Position numbers and translations under genes: made by a program. A stretch of 64,000 nt of DNA from Lewinellaceae bacterium (GTDB taxonomy: Bacteria; Bacteroidota; Bacteroidia; Chitinophagales; Saprospiraceae): contig JACJYA010000014.1 of assembly GCA_020636315.1 (NCBI GenBank), positions 124,001-188,000 on the forward strand, read 5' to 3'. Below are positions 16,560 to 25,362 of the stretch, piece after piece; the stretch's first letter is position 1; every line of letters begins with the position of its first letter. The notes below the pieces were generated by a model. That model searched no databases and was not told the origin of the DNA. It saw only the letters and a list, made by a program, of their open reading frames with translations.

Positions 16560-17668
16560 TACTCTGAAAACAGTGAAGCATCCAGCCCCGGAATCACCTT
16601 CAGCGCATTTTTGTAATACATTTTCTTCAGGATCTCATCCGGAAGGCCGATGCCGTACATCCTCCAGAAAGCGTGATAGCGCTTGTAATAGGGAAAGTAC
16701 TCATCTTCCGTTTCCAGCACCCGGAAATAGGTAGCATACTCCGGCGGGTTGTAATAGTCTTTCCCAAAGAGGATACGGTCCTGATATTTTTTAAAGAATT
16801 TCAGGGCCTGGCGGGGCTGGCGGCCCAGCTCGGCGATAATGGCCCCGCATTCTACATACATATTGGGCATCTGATCCAGCAATTGGCCCAGGGTATCCAG
16901 GTTATTGGCGAACCAGCCGAAGTGGGCATTGATAAAAGTGGTGTTCGGATGTTTGCGGAATATATCGTGCTGCTCACCGATGATGGTTTCCCAGGGCGCC
17001 GGGTCATCAGGCCCGCGCTTTCGGCCAGGGCGCAGCTTGAGTTCCAGCCAGCGCTCGTTGTTCTCGTCGTGGGGGTCCCAGAAAGATTTGGGGTCGGCGG
17101 AGTGGATGAGGACGGGGATGCCCAACTCTCCGCACTTTTCCCAGACGGGATCAAGCCTGGGGTCATTGATGGCAATGCGGTTGCCGGCATTATCGGTGTC
17201 CCGCATGCCCTGGCTCTTGTATATTTTCAGGCCCCGGGCGCCAATGCTTACGTCGTATTCCAACTGTTGCAGGGTACTCACTTCCCAGTCCGGGTCGTCG
17301 ATGCTCCGGATATTGATATTGGTGAAATTGACGATGCGGTTTTCATAGCCGTACTTTTTGATGTTATCCACCATGCCCTTCAAGGCCGGGCCGCCCCTGC
17401 CGCTGAGATTGACAATTATGCCCATGTTCAGAGAATCCATCTCCCGGATGAGCTTATCGAGGTCCTGCTCTGCCAGCCTCCAGTGATGGCTGTGCACATC
17501 GATAAAGGGAAATTTAGCGCTTTCTACCGGATGCTCCGGCACCACCAGAGTAGAAGGTGGGTCGTACAGCTCAAAATCCATGTGAAGAGAGGTATCGACT
17601 TCCCGGCGCCCCTGAGCCAGGGCCAGCAGGGGTAATAAAAGCAGAACGATAAGCAGGCGGATCATCAT
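16559..17668 (-). CDS. Secreted amidohydrolase-related protein
   Basis: 369 residues starting MMIRLLIVLLLLPLLALAQG, a clear signal peptide cut near residue 19. It belongs to the amidohydrolase-2 (ACMSD-like TIM barrel) group: HxH metal motif at H59/H61 (FIDVHSHHW), later histidines in VPVLIHSADP-like IPVLIHSADP and in FINAHFGWF, and the active-site aspartate in LFGKDYY. The family performs metal-dependent hydrolysis or decarboxylation of small molecules; periplasmic forms like this are common in Bacteroidota with unknown substrates. It ends against a shared terminator hairpin. Confidence 0.88.
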   Translation of the reverse strand: MMIRLLIVLLLLPLLALAQGRREVDTSLHMDFELYDPPSTLVVPEHPVESAKFPFIDVHSHHWRLAEQDLDKLIREMDSLNMGIIVNLSGRGGPALKGMVDNIKKYGYENRIVNFTNINIRSIDDPDWEVSTLQQLEYDVSIGARGLKIYKSQGMRDTDNAGNRIAINDPRLDPVWEKCGELGIPVLIHSADPKSFWDPHDENNERWLELKLRPGRKRGPDDPAPWETIIGEQHDIFRKHPNTTFINAHFGWFANNLDTLGQLLDQMPNMYVECGAIIAELGRQPRQALKFFKKYQDRILFGKDYYNPPEYATYFRVLETEDEYFPYYKRYHAFWRMYGIGLPDEILKKMYYKNALKVIPGLDASLFSE

Positions 17669-17767
17669 CTTAGTTTGTATTTTTTTTCAAACAGCCGGAA
17701 AATACGGTTCCTTCTCAAAAAAACGCCCATTTCCGGCCCACTTTCCTCCAGGGAAGCTTTTTACTGT

Positions 17768-18631
17768 TCAGAATGGTATCGTCCAACCAACCAGAGGTAC
17801 GGGACTGACGGCCACCTCCCCTGAGACGGCACCACCGATAAACATAATATCCCAGGTGCTGCGCCGTTTGCCAAACAGGCGGACGCCAAAGGAAAAGAAA
17901 CTTCCTTCCATTGGTTCTCCGAACCAGCTCTCGGCTGCCAGGCTCAGCCCCGGAGATAACCGATACTGGCCTCCGAGGGAAAATACGGGAGAAGAATTGA
18001 ACTCTCCTTCGTTCATCACGTAGCCCAGGCCGAAAGACACATTCCGCCCTCTGGGGCCATAGGTGAACGCACCATAGAAAACGTTGAGGTCAAATGCAGA
18101 ACGGGTATCCGGTGTGCTGAGCAGCAGGGCTCCCAGGGCAGCGTTGGCCTTACCCTCTACAATCGGGAAGGTGTATTTGGGGAAAATACCCACAGTGGGA
18201 AAAATGGTGGGGTCGCCAAAGGCGGAAAGCAATTCAAGCCCCCCCCCGAGTGAAAAGTTATCGGTAACACCAACATAAAACTGATTGATTAGCAGCATGT
18301 GGTTTTGAATATAAGCCCTCCCTCTGGGAAGATTGTATCCCGTAGCCGGCCCGACAATGTTCCGCATATCGTCGAGGGTTTCTCTCCATACCCGCCCCTG
18401 AAAGGCATTCCCGTATCCGATGAGGCCGATCTCCTTCCGAAGGATATTGACTTTACCCAGGCTTTCCGTTTCAAGAACGATCTGTTCCTCGTTTTCAAGG
18501 AGCACCTCTCCCACCAGTTCGCTACCGTCCTTAAGCGTTACAGTCGCCACCCTGGTTTGAGTATCCTGTGCACTGATGGTGAGTGAAATGGCCAGAAAGA
18601 GCCAGAGCGCGTGCAATCGTAGTCCATGCAT
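17768..18631 (-). CDS. Outer-membrane beta-barrel-like protein, unknown
   Basis: 287 residues with a signal peptide (LWLFLAISLTISAQ). Residues about 28-70 (VTLKDGSELVGEVLLENEEQ) resemble an Sm-like or RNA-binding-type small beta domain often seen in Bacteroidota envelope proteins. The remainder has alternating beta strands with aromatic ends (FYVGVTDNFSLGGGLELL, NVSFGLGYVMNEG, RLSPGLSLAAESWFGEP) and a C-terminal aromatic residue (WTIPF), pointing to an outer-membrane barrel. No named family recognised. It stands alone with 99 bp to the downstream amidohydrolase start. Confidence 0.75.
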   Translation of the reverse strand: MHGLRLHALWLFLAISLTISAQDTQTRVATVTLKDGSELVGEVLLENEEQIVLETESLGKVNILRKEIGLIGYGNAFQGRVWRETLDDMRNIVGPATGYNLPRGRAYIQNHMLLINQFYVGVTDNFSLGGGLELLSAFGDPTIFPTVGIFPKYTFPIVEGKANAALGALLLSTPDTRSAFDLNVFYGAFTYGPRGRNVSFGLGYVMNEGEFNSSPVFSLGGQYRLSPGLSLAAESWFGEPMEGSFFSFGVRLFGKRRSTWDIMFIGGAVSGEVAVSPVPLVGWTIPF

Positions 18632-18794
18632 TTTAAGGTGTTTATTTTGTTAAGGACGGACAAAACCCACCGTTTAGTTGGCAGGAAGAGCCTCTTTTTC
18701 CCTAATCCTGCGCCGAAGAGCCCAACCACGCTTTCCCTCTATCAATTTCACCTGGCCGGCAGGGGCCCGCAACCAATCAACTTATTAAACCCTA

Positions 18795-20051
18795 TCAACC
18801 ATTTATCCGCTTATCCATCACCATTTTCCCTTTCAGAAAGGCGCGTTCCACCAGGTCGCTTCCAAAAGCATAGGGCAGGTAGGCTATGGAAGGCAGAGGC
18901 GGAGTGATAAAGAAATTGGCCACCTTACCCACTGCAATGCTTCCGTAATCCTGCTCCAGCTCCATAGCGCGGGCGCCGTTGAGTGTTGCAGCCCAGATTG
19001 CCTCTTCCGGAAGCATTCCACATTTAATACAGGCCAGAGAAATGACAAACTGCATCTTCCCGGACGGTGTGGAGCCCGGGTTGTAATCCGTCGCCAGTGC
19101 GACGGGCAGGCCGGCATCGATGAGCCGGCGGGCGGGCTGGTATGGGTCGTTCAAAAAGAAAGGAGCGGATGGCAATAGAGTAGGCATAGTGTTGCTGCCG
19201 ATCAGGCTTTGAATATCTTCATCGCTCACCACTTCCAGGTGGTCAACCGAAAGGGCGCCCTTCTGCACGCAGGCCGGGATTGCGCCCAGGCTGTTGAACT
19301 GATTGACATGAACTTTGGCCTTCAAACCATAGCGGGCTCCGGCTTCCATCAGTTGTTCCGTCTCGGCAACAGTAAAAAAACCTTTTTCGCAGAAGGCATC
19401 GATATAATCGGCCAGGCCTTCGTCCGCGATTTGGGGCAGCATTTCCTCTATGATCAGGCGAATGTACCCTCCCCGGTTTTCGCGATACTCCGGCGGGAGC
19501 GCGTGAGCCCCCAGGAAGGTAGCTTTTACAGGCATGGCCGTTTTCTCCTTCAGGCGGCGTATCACCCTCAGCATTTTGAGTTCGCTCTCCACAGTAAGCC
19601 CGTAGCCGCTTTTCACCTCCACCGCTCCGGTGCCCAGCAACTGGATCTCACGGATACGCCCGAGGGCGGATTCCAGCAATTCGTCCTCGGGAGTTTCCCT
19701 CAGCCGGCGGGCCGAGTTGAGAATGCCGCCCCCTTGCTGCGCGATCTCTTCATAGCTCAGGCCTCTGATGCGGCCGACAAACTCCTGCTCGCGGCTGGCG
19801 GCAAAGACGATGTGGGTATGAGAATCGCACCAACTCGGAAAGACGAAACCGCCACCGGCGTCAATCGTTTCATCAGCCCGCTCAGGGCACTCTTCCATGG
19901 GCCCGAAAGCGCTGAATCGCCCATTTTCAACAAGGAGGTAAGCATTCTGGACGGCCGGGAGGTGGCACATCTCTTTGCCCGCAGCAAAGGAGCAAGGGTG
20001 AGTTTCAGCCAGAACCAGGGTTCCAATATTCAGAAGGAGTAAGCTGGGCAT
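18795..20051 (-). CDS. hutI: Imidazolonepropionase
   Basis: 418 residues, full length for HutI. It hydrolyses 4-imidazolone-5-propanoate to N-formimidoyl-L-glutamate in histidine degradation; cytoplasmic metal-dependent amidohydrolase. Metal histidines H78/H80 lie in CDSHTHIVFAASREQEF. Other family motifs are VEVKSGYGLTVESELKM, VKATFLGAHALPPEY, AKVHVNQFNSLG and the late VALATDYNPGS aspartate. No other hut gene is next to it, so the pathway is dispersed. A TAnnTTTG -7 element lies in the 56-bp gap upstream. Confidence 0.97.
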   Translation of the reverse strand: MPSLLLLNIGTLVLAETHPCSFAAGKEMCHLPAVQNAYLLVENGRFSAFGPMEECPERADETIDAGGGFVFPSWCDSHTHIVFAASREQEFVGRIRGLSYEEIAQQGGGILNSARRLRETPEDELLESALGRIREIQLLGTGAVEVKSGYGLTVESELKMLRVIRRLKEKTAMPVKATFLGAHALPPEYRENRGGYIRLIIEEMLPQIADEGLADYIDAFCEKGFFTVAETEQLMEAGARYGLKAKVHVNQFNSLGAIPACVQKGALSVDHLEVVSDEDIQSLIGSNTMPTLLPSAPFFLNDPYQPARRLIDAGLPVALATDYNPGSTPSGKMQFVISLACIKCGMLPEEAIWAATLNGARAMELEQDYGSIAVGKVANFFITPPLPSIAYLPYAFGSDLVERAFLKGKMVMDKRING

Positions 20052-20079
20052 GAGCGGTCATCAGTTTTTCCAATACCGA

Positions 20080-20087
20080 CAAAGATA
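20080..20087 (-). promoter_or_regulatory. Putative -7 element TATCTTTG for hutI
   Basis: Minus-strand TATCTTTG matches TAnnTTTG and lies 28 bases before the hutI start, between it and the upstream gene stop. No convincing -33 element was found. Confidence 0.4.
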
Positions 20088-20107
20088 ACAATAGTGCTCA
20101 TTTCCGA

Positions 20108-20977
20108 TTACCCTTGATTATCAACGATTTTCACAAACCCATCGATGTTCTTTTCACGCAGGCCATTCAGAAAAGCAGCTGCTTTTTCCTGGCTGTTGAA
20201 ACGGCCGAGAAAGACTTTGTAGAGGCCCTGCCCATTGAGCTGGAACGGCGCAATTTCCGTTTTTTCGCCCAATTGGCTTTCCATCGTCGAACACTGCCGG
20301 ATGGCATTGTCATAAGAAGAAAAAACGCCTACCTGAATGGTAAAAAAGGAACGCTGGGCTGCAGAAGGAGACTGCTCTGGCACAGGGGTAGCCTCCGCCC
20401 GGGTGGGGTTAGCAGGCAGAACGGGCCGCTCCACTGCCGAAACGGCAGGCTGGGCCACTTCATCCGGTATCAATGCAGGGCGCGAGATCCTGAGAATAGG
20501 CTGGGGGCTGGCCAGTATATTTTCATCCAGTGCCACCAAAGCAGCCCGGATACGGTTTGCAGGGCGGTCGTAGGCCTTCAGTTCTTCCAGGAGCACTTCC
20601 GGCTCCATGGCGCCTTCATGGCGCCCCAGCAGCTGCCCCTGAGAACTGAACACGAGAATGGAAGGGAGAATGTTTACTTCAAATTGCTTCTTGAGTGCCT
20701 GGCCTTTTGGGTTGTCAATATCTGCACGAAGAGCAAGGTAGTTTTCATTCAGATAATCAGAAAGGGGGCCATCATTGAAGGTATGGCTTTCCATCCACTG
20801 GCAGGGCATCACCCAGTCAGCAGTAAAATGAATGAGATAAAGCTTCCCTTCCCGGGCAGCCATCTGCCGCACTTCAGGCAAGTCATTATCCAGGAATTGA
20901 ACGGGGGGGAGGGAATTTCCTACAGCGGTGAAGGGCAATAGCATTAATGCTACCACCAGGGGGGGTAAATTTTTCAT
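20108..20977 (-). CDS. Periplasmic thioredoxin-fold protein fused to a SPOR domain
   Basis: 289 residues with signal peptide (VVALMLLPFTAVG). Residues about 25-135 are a thioredoxin-like domain (YLIHFTADWVMPCQWMES, DNPKGQALKKQFEVNILPSI). The WCxxC motif reads W55-V-M-P-C59: the first, nucleophilic cysteine is replaced by valine, so ordinary disulfide exchange is unlikely. A proline-rich linker follows, then a SPOR domain from about 210 to the end (FFTIQVGVFSSYDNAIRQC, GLYKVFLGRFNSQEKAAAFL). SPOR domains bind denuded peptidoglycan glycan strands at septa. A role at the cell wall, perhaps as a binding or chaperone-like protein, is inference. The stop lies 56 bp from the hutI start. Confidence 0.88.
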   Translation of the reverse strand: MKNLPPLVVALMLLPFTAVGNSLPPVQFLDNDLPEVRQMAAREGKLYLIHFTADWVMPCQWMESHTFNDGPLSDYLNENYLALRADIDNPKGQALKKQFEVNILPSILVFSSQGQLLGRHEGAMEPEVLLEELKAYDRPANRIRAALVALDENILASPQPILRISRPALIPDEVAQPAVSAVERPVLPANPTRAEATPVPEQSPSAAQRSFFTIQVGVFSSYDNAIRQCSTMESQLGEKTEIAPFQLNGQGLYKVFLGRFNSQEKAAAFLNGLREKNIDGFVKIVDNQG

Positions 20978-21086
20978 GGGATCATTTTTTAGGGCCTTTA
21001 AAAGGCATTTACATGTTCTGACCCCAATATACGATAAATAACTGAATAAGTCATATAGAAATAAACTACAACCAACCGGCCGGAAG

Positions 21087-21605
21087 CTACTGCCCGAAAC
21101 GGCATTTGACGAAGTCGATGAGAGCCCGGTGGTTGTGCATCAGGTCCTGGCAGGTATCAAAAAGTTCTTCGAATTTCATAGCAACCATCTGCATTTCCTT
21201 GGAATTTCTCAATTCCTCTTCCATTGATTTGGCTTTGAACAAAAAACAGGTGTGGATGCTCTGGAATACCTTTTCCAGTTCCTCTGCCCTGCGCAGGAAC
21301 TGTTCGATCAGTTCAAGTTCGTTTGAGGAAAGGTTCTGGTAGCTGCTGCTCGCTTCATCCAGGGTATCCTTATTGGAAAGGTCCTTCTGGGTAATGTCTA
21401 TGATGGAAATACCAAAGAGGTTGGCAATTTTCAGCAGGTTGCAGATCTTGGGTTCTGCACTTCCGTTTTCATAAGAAGCAATATTGCCCCGGTTGAGCCC
21501 AACGCGGCTCGCCAGTTCTTCCTGGCTAAGTTTTAGGTTTTTCCGCAAAAGGCGGATATTCTGCTGCAAAAATATTTTTGAGGTGTCCTGTTTTACAACA
21601 TCCAT
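21087..21605 (-). CDS. XRE-family helix-turn-helix regulator
   Basis: 172 residues from ATG 21603-21605; a TTG start eight codons earlier is possible. The HTH_3 domain at about 14-70 reads IRLLRKNLKLSQEELASRVG...NRGNIASYENGSAEP, with the standard recognition helix pattern. The C-terminal half is predicted helical (SNELELIEQFLRRAEELEKV), probably for dimerisation. It is divergent from the ECF sigma gene, sharing a 338-bp upstream region, so it may control itself and that gene (inference). Confidence 0.9.
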   Translation of the reverse strand: MDVVKQDTSKIFLQQNIRLLRKNLKLSQEELASRVGLNRGNIASYENGSAEPKICNLLKIANLFGISIIDITQKDLSNKDTLDEASSSYQNLSSNELELIEQFLRRAEELEKVFQSIHTCFLFKAKSMEEELRNSKEMQMVAMKFEELFDTCQDLMHNHRALIDFVKCRFGQ

Positions 21606-21943
21606 GTACAATCCTGCTTTTCCTTGCAAAAAAATTAAGTGATCCAGGCCAACCTGAGTGGAACCAGGCCACTCAGCTTGAAAAAAGAATAAAAAGATCG
21701 ATGAAATTGGACAAAAACTCTATAAAACGGCTTACAATAACTACAAATGAACACAGACTTAGTTTAAGTATGTTAATTTTTTTAACGTTTATAGTGGCCA
21801 AAATGCCATCCAAGTGTCAAAAAGGTTACAGCTGCGACAATAAAGAGTCTAAATAGGAAATTTTTTTTGCAAAAATGATGTTCAAACTGTAGATTTGTAA
21901 ATAATAATTACAAAAACAGACAAACTCTAAATCACCGGCTAAT
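21606..21943. other. Divergent regulatory region between XRE and sigma genes
   Basis: 338 bp, A/T-rich. It contains the sigma-gene promoter at 21866-21897. The open frame at 21578-21856 (+) overlaps the XRE start and has no protein-like character. Nothing else was recognised. Confidence 0.5.
21866..21897 (+). promoter_or_regulatory. Bacteroidota promoter for the ECF sigma gene
   Basis: -33 TTTG at 21866-21869 and -7 TAGATTTG at 21890-21897, separated by 20 bases, the spacing of the phylum's housekeeping sigma factor. The start codon follows 46 bases after the -7 element. Confidence 0.7.
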
Positions 21944-22471
21944 ATGATATATGCAATTCAGAATCAAATTCAGGAACAACTTGATAATATAAGTAGTTCA
22001 CTGAGAGCTTTTTCCCTCAAGCTCACCGGCAATACCGTCGATGCAGAGGATCTTTACCAGGATACTGCGCTGAGGATCATTACCAACGCTGATAAATACA
22101 AGCAGGGCACCAATTTCAAAGCCTGGGCGGTTACTATCATGCGTAATATCTTCATCAACAACTATCGCAAGAAGGTGCGCCGGAACATGATCATCGACCA
22201 GACTCCGAACAACTACTACATCAACTCCGGCGACAAACTCGTCGAAAATGATGGTGAGACAAATGTAGCTTACAACGAGCTGATGAAAATGGTCAATACA
22301 CTGCCTGAAGATTTCCGCCGCCCCTTCCTGATGGCCTATCAGGGATTCAAGTACGACGAGATCGCCGAGCAGTTGGGGTCTCCTCTGGGAACCATTAAAA
22401 GCCGCATCTTCTTCGCCCGTAAAAAGTTGCAGAAGATGTATAAGGATGCCCAGAAAGAGCGAAGAGCTTAA
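21944..22471 (+). CDS. ECF-type RNA polymerase sigma factor
   Basis: 175 residues. Region 2 is at about 15-85 (LRAFSLKLTGNTVDAEDLYQDT, NFKAWAVTIMRNIFINNYRKK) and region 4 at about 118-168 (LPEDFRRPFLMAYQGFKYDEIAEQLGSPLGTIKSRIFFARKK), with the helix-turn-helix GSPLGTIKSRIFFARKKL. There is no adjacent anti-sigma (FecR-type) or SusC gene, unlike many Bacteroidota ECF loci. It is preceded by a clear housekeeping promoter and followed by a strong terminator, so it is a single-gene unit. This resembles the small ECF sigma factors of the phylum that are transcribed alone. Confidence 0.93.
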   Translation: MIYAIQNQIQEQLDNISSSLRAFSLKLTGNTVDAEDLYQDTALRIITNADKYKQGTNFKAWAVTIMRNIFINNYRKKVRRNMIIDQTPNNYYINSGDKLVENDGETNVAYNELMKMVNTLPEDFRRPFLMAYQGFKYDEIAEQLGSPLGTIKSRIFFARKKLQKMYKDAQKERRA

Positions 22472-22502
22472 CCCCATAGTGCTTCGCCTAAATTTTTCAG
22501 TG

Positions 22503-22539
22503 AAAAAGGCTGGACGGCATACGCCCGTCCAGCCTTTTT
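22503..22539 (+). terminator. Rho-independent terminator after the sigma gene
   Basis: 15-bp stem: AAAAAGGCTGGACGG at 22503-22517 and its complement at 22525-22539, with a 7-base loop and a T run within the second arm. Typical intrinsic terminator, 31 bp after the stop. Confidence 0.9.
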
Positions 22540-22611
22540 CGTTTTATTGCGATATGGCTTTTTGTATATTTATGCCTGTTGCACCATTTACCATCCACCT
22601 AAACCAACCAC

Positions 22612-24477
22612 ATGAGTAAATTGACCATCAAAAGCGGTAAAGGCGAGCTGAACCTGAAAAAAAGCAAGTCTCTGGTAGGTTTAAAAACCACTCCTGACAA
22701 ACCGGCGGAAAAAGATGATTACGTCGAAGCGGAAGTACACACCAACCTGGGCGGGTTTCAGGTGGTCAGCCTCAAAAAGGATGGGGAAGACATTGACACC
22801 AGGCTTGACGAAGTCCGGCAGCGGGATGAAGTTGAAGTCGGCACGCACGTTTACTATGCCGAGGGCAGCAATAAACCGCTGGTTGCCACCGGAGACATCT
22901 ACATCACCTTCCAGGAAGGAGTCAGCGAAGGAGAACAGAGAATCGTTCTGGAAGAATACAAGCTGGAAATTGTCGAACGCCGCAGTGAAGAAAGAATCAT
23001 TGCCAGAGTAACGCCCCAGTCTCCCAACCCCGTCAAGGTGGCCTACATGCTGCAGCAGGTCTCCCTGGTAAAGGTTGCCGAACCCGACCTGGACACCATC
23101 CTTGACGAGTACGAGTTCAGGGAGCCGACCGACGACCTGATCGGCCAGCAATGGCACCTGCGCAATACGGGTAGCATTCCCGGAACCAGTTACCGCATCC
23201 GGCAAGGCGCCGACGCAAAAGTAGCGGATGCCTGGAGCCGGCTGGAAACGCTGGGCTCAGAGCGCATCGTTATCGCGGTGATCGACAATGGTTTTGACAT
23301 CAACCATCCCGACCTGAGAACTAAAGTCTTCCGTCCTTACGACCTCTGGAACCAGTCGCCTACCCTCTCCATGGGCGACCCTCGCTTCACTCACGGAACT
23401 CCCTGCGCAAGCGTAGCTCTGGCCGTTTCCAACGGACGGGGAATCGTAGGGGCAGCGCCCAACGCTATGTTCATGCCCATCAGCGGCACTTCTTTCAGCA
23501 ACCGGGCCACCGAACAAATGTTCGACTATTGCATCGATAATGGAGCTGACATCATCAGCTGCAGTTGGGGGACGACCGACCCCAATTTCAACCTAGGCTC
23601 CGTCAAAATGGAAGCCATTACCCGGGCGGCAACCAAAGGGCGCAACGGCAAGGGTTGCGTCATCCTTTTCGCTACGGGCAACGATGACTACGACTTCGTC
23701 AACTTCTACGCCGCTCACCCCGATGTGATCGCCGTAGGGGCCTCCACCAGCCAGGATACTTATGCCAGCTATTCCAACCGGGGGCGGGAAGTCTCCGTAG
23801 TTGCCCCTTCCAATGGCGACTGGCCTATCCTGGCCGCCCGCGCCTCCTGGGATGAAGGCATCTCCTGGGAAAGCGGAGTCTATAAGTTTTACCGCGATGG
23901 CCGGGACCGGGGCTCACAGTATAAGCACTTTGGCGGCACTTCGAGCTCGACGCCACTGGCCGCCGGCGTTTGCGCACTCATATTGTCTGCCAACCCCGAC
24001 CTCACTGCCCGCGAAGTAAAAGAGATCCTGCAATCTACTGCTGATAAGATCGGCACTCCTTCTGAGTACGTTGGAGGCCATTCGCCTAAATACGGATACG
24101 GCCGCATCAATGCCGACCGGGCGGTAGCCGAAGCCCTGCGCCGCCGGGAAAAACAACCGGAACCGGCCGAAGTGGAAGAAACGATCACGGCCGGGCAGGG
24201 CCTGTTCCGTTTCAGCGTTCAACGGCAGCCTTCGACGGGGTGGGGAGTACAGGCCGGCGTTTACAAAGAATACGGCAATGTACTGATCCAGGTAGAAAAG
24301 TTTCAAAGCCAGTTCAATCAACCGATCATTGTCAACATCAATGAACTGGGAGGAGAAACGGTCTATAAAGTCATCATCGGGGCCTTTGATACCCTGGCCG
24401 AGGCCAAACAACTACACGAAAAGGTTAAAGCCGCAGGGATCAGTTCCTTTCCAACCGACCTGTCGAAACTAGGTTAG
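22612..24477 (+). CDS. Subtilisin-like serine protease (S8) with C-terminal SPOR domain
   Basis: 621 residues. A non-hydrophobic N-terminus (MSKLTIKSGKGELNLKKSKS) shows no signal peptide. Residues 40-200 look like a prodomain-like region. The S8 domain spans about 205-525 with triad D225 (IAVIDNGFD), H261 (RFTHGTPCA) and S444 (HFGGTSSSTPLA), plus the oxyanion asparagine in FATGND. A SPOR-like domain follows from about 540 (FRFSVQRQPSTGWGVQAGVY, ETVYKVIIGAFDTLAEAKQL). S8 enzymes are endopeptidases and SPOR domains normally bind peptidoglycan, so the lack of an export signal is odd. Export by another route, or an intracellular role of the SPOR-like fold, are both possible. Confidence 0.9.
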   Translation: MSKLTIKSGKGELNLKKSKSLVGLKTTPDKPAEKDDYVEAEVHTNLGGFQVVSLKKDGEDIDTRLDEVRQRDEVEVGTHVYYAEGSNKPLVATGDIYITFQEGVSEGEQRIVLEEYKLEIVERRSEERIIARVTPQSPNPVKVAYMLQQVSLVKVAEPDLDTILDEYEFREPTDDLIGQQWHLRNTGSIPGTSYRIRQGADAKVADAWSRLETLGSERIVIAVIDNGFDINHPDLRTKVFRPYDLWNQSPTLSMGDPRFTHGTPCASVALAVSNGRGIVGAAPNAMFMPISGTSFSNRATEQMFDYCIDNGADIISCSWGTTDPNFNLGSVKMEAITRAATKGRNGKGCVILFATGNDDYDFVNFYAAHPDVIAVGASTSQDTYASYSNRGREVSVVAPSNGDWPILAARASWDEGISWESGVYKFYRDGRDRGSQYKHFGGTSSSTPLAAGVCALILSANPDLTAREVKEILQSTADKIGTPSEYVGGHSPKYGYGRINADRAVAEALRRREKQPEPAEVEETITAGQGLFRFSVQRQPSTGWGVQAGVYKEYGNVLIQVEKFQSQFNQPIIVNINELGGETVYKVIIGAFDTLAEAKQLHEKVKAAGISSFPTDLSKLG

Positions 24478-24510
24478 TGGTTTGTCAAGTATTCATACGT
24501 TGACAAACCA
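24478..24510. promoter_or_regulatory. Hairpin between the protease stop and the methyltransferase start
   Basis: Perfect 11-bp inverted repeat: TGGTTTGTCAA at 24478-24488 and its complement at 24500-24510, 11-base loop. It starts at the base after the protease stop codon and ends 7 bases before the next start. There is no T tract. It may be a terminator stem, a ribosome-binding mask or an operator; not resolved. Confidence 0.45.
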
Positions 24511-24517
24511 GTAACAG

Positions 24518-25252
24518 ATGAAAGATAACTTCTCCGAGCAGGCTGCCGGTTACGCCCGGTTTCGACCACATTATCCCCGGGCGCTCTACGAAGCCATCTT
24601 CCCGCTTGTCCCCCGCTTTCAGCGCGCCTGGGATTGCGGGACAGGCAACGGGCAGGTTGCCCTGGAACTGGCCGGCAGGTTCAAAGAAGTGGAGGCTACC
24701 GATCTGAGTGAAAAGCAGATCCGGAACGCTTCGGCTCATGAGCATATCAGCTATTCCGTTCAGGCTGCCGAGGAAGCCACTTTCCCACGCGGATATTTTG
24801 ACCTTATTACAGTTGCCCAGGCCATCCACTGGTTTGACTTCGGGCGTTTTTATGCCGCCGTGAACCGGGTGCTCCGCACTGATGGCCTTCTCGCCGTTTT
24901 CGGGTATAACCTCCCGGAGGTTGAAGGCCGGGCAGGCGACGCTGTCCGCTACTTTTACAGGGAAGTTGTGGGGCCTTACTGGGACCCCGAACGGCGGTAC
25001 ATTGACGAAGCTTACCTGACCATCCCTTTTCCCTTCGAAGAAATCCCCTTCCCCCCCCTGGAAATGGCCTATCACTGGAATTTTCACCAACTGGCGGGCT
25101 ACCTGAAAACCTGGTCGGCCGTGAAGCATTTTGAACGGCAGCAGGGATATGATCCGGCAGATCATTTCATGGAAGAGCTAAAGACAGCCTGGGGTGAGGC
25201 CGGGGAGAGAATTGTCCGCTTTCCCATTATCGGGCGATTAGGGAGATTGTGA
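24518..25252 (+). CDS. Class I SAM-dependent methyltransferase
   Basis: 244 residues. Motif I is AWDCGTGNGQVALELA (about 36-51), followed by the acidic VEATDLSEKQI and motif post-I/IV region FDLITVAQAIHWFDF. The YARFRPHYP start and the HWFDF motif are typical of the trans-aconitate-like/UbiE-like methyltransferases that act on small molecules. Substrate unknown. It starts 8 bp after a hairpin following the protease gene and could be translated from the same transcript if that hairpin does not terminate. Confidence 0.9.
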   Translation: MKDNFSEQAAGYARFRPHYPRALYEAIFPLVPRFQRAWDCGTGNGQVALELAGRFKEVEATDLSEKQIRNASAHEHISYSVQAAEEATFPRGYFDLITVAQAIHWFDFGRFYAAVNRVLRTDGLLAVFGYNLPEVEGRAGDAVRYFYREVVGPYWDPERRYIDEAYLTIPFPFEEIPFPPLEMAYHWNFHQLAGYLKTWSAVKHFERQQGYDPADHFMEELKTAWGEAGERIVRFPIIGRLGRL

Positions 25253-25362
25253 AGGGGCGGCTTGATGGGTTATTGACTTTCAGTGATTTTCGGTCGGCGT
25301 ACATCGCCCGTAGCAGCGGCTTCTGCCTGCAAAGGCGGATAAACATTCCAAACAGGCCCCGA

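Noticed and set aside
16673..17635. 320-codon plus-strand frame
   Set aside because: Antisense to the amidohydrolase with all metal motifs; no domain on this strand.
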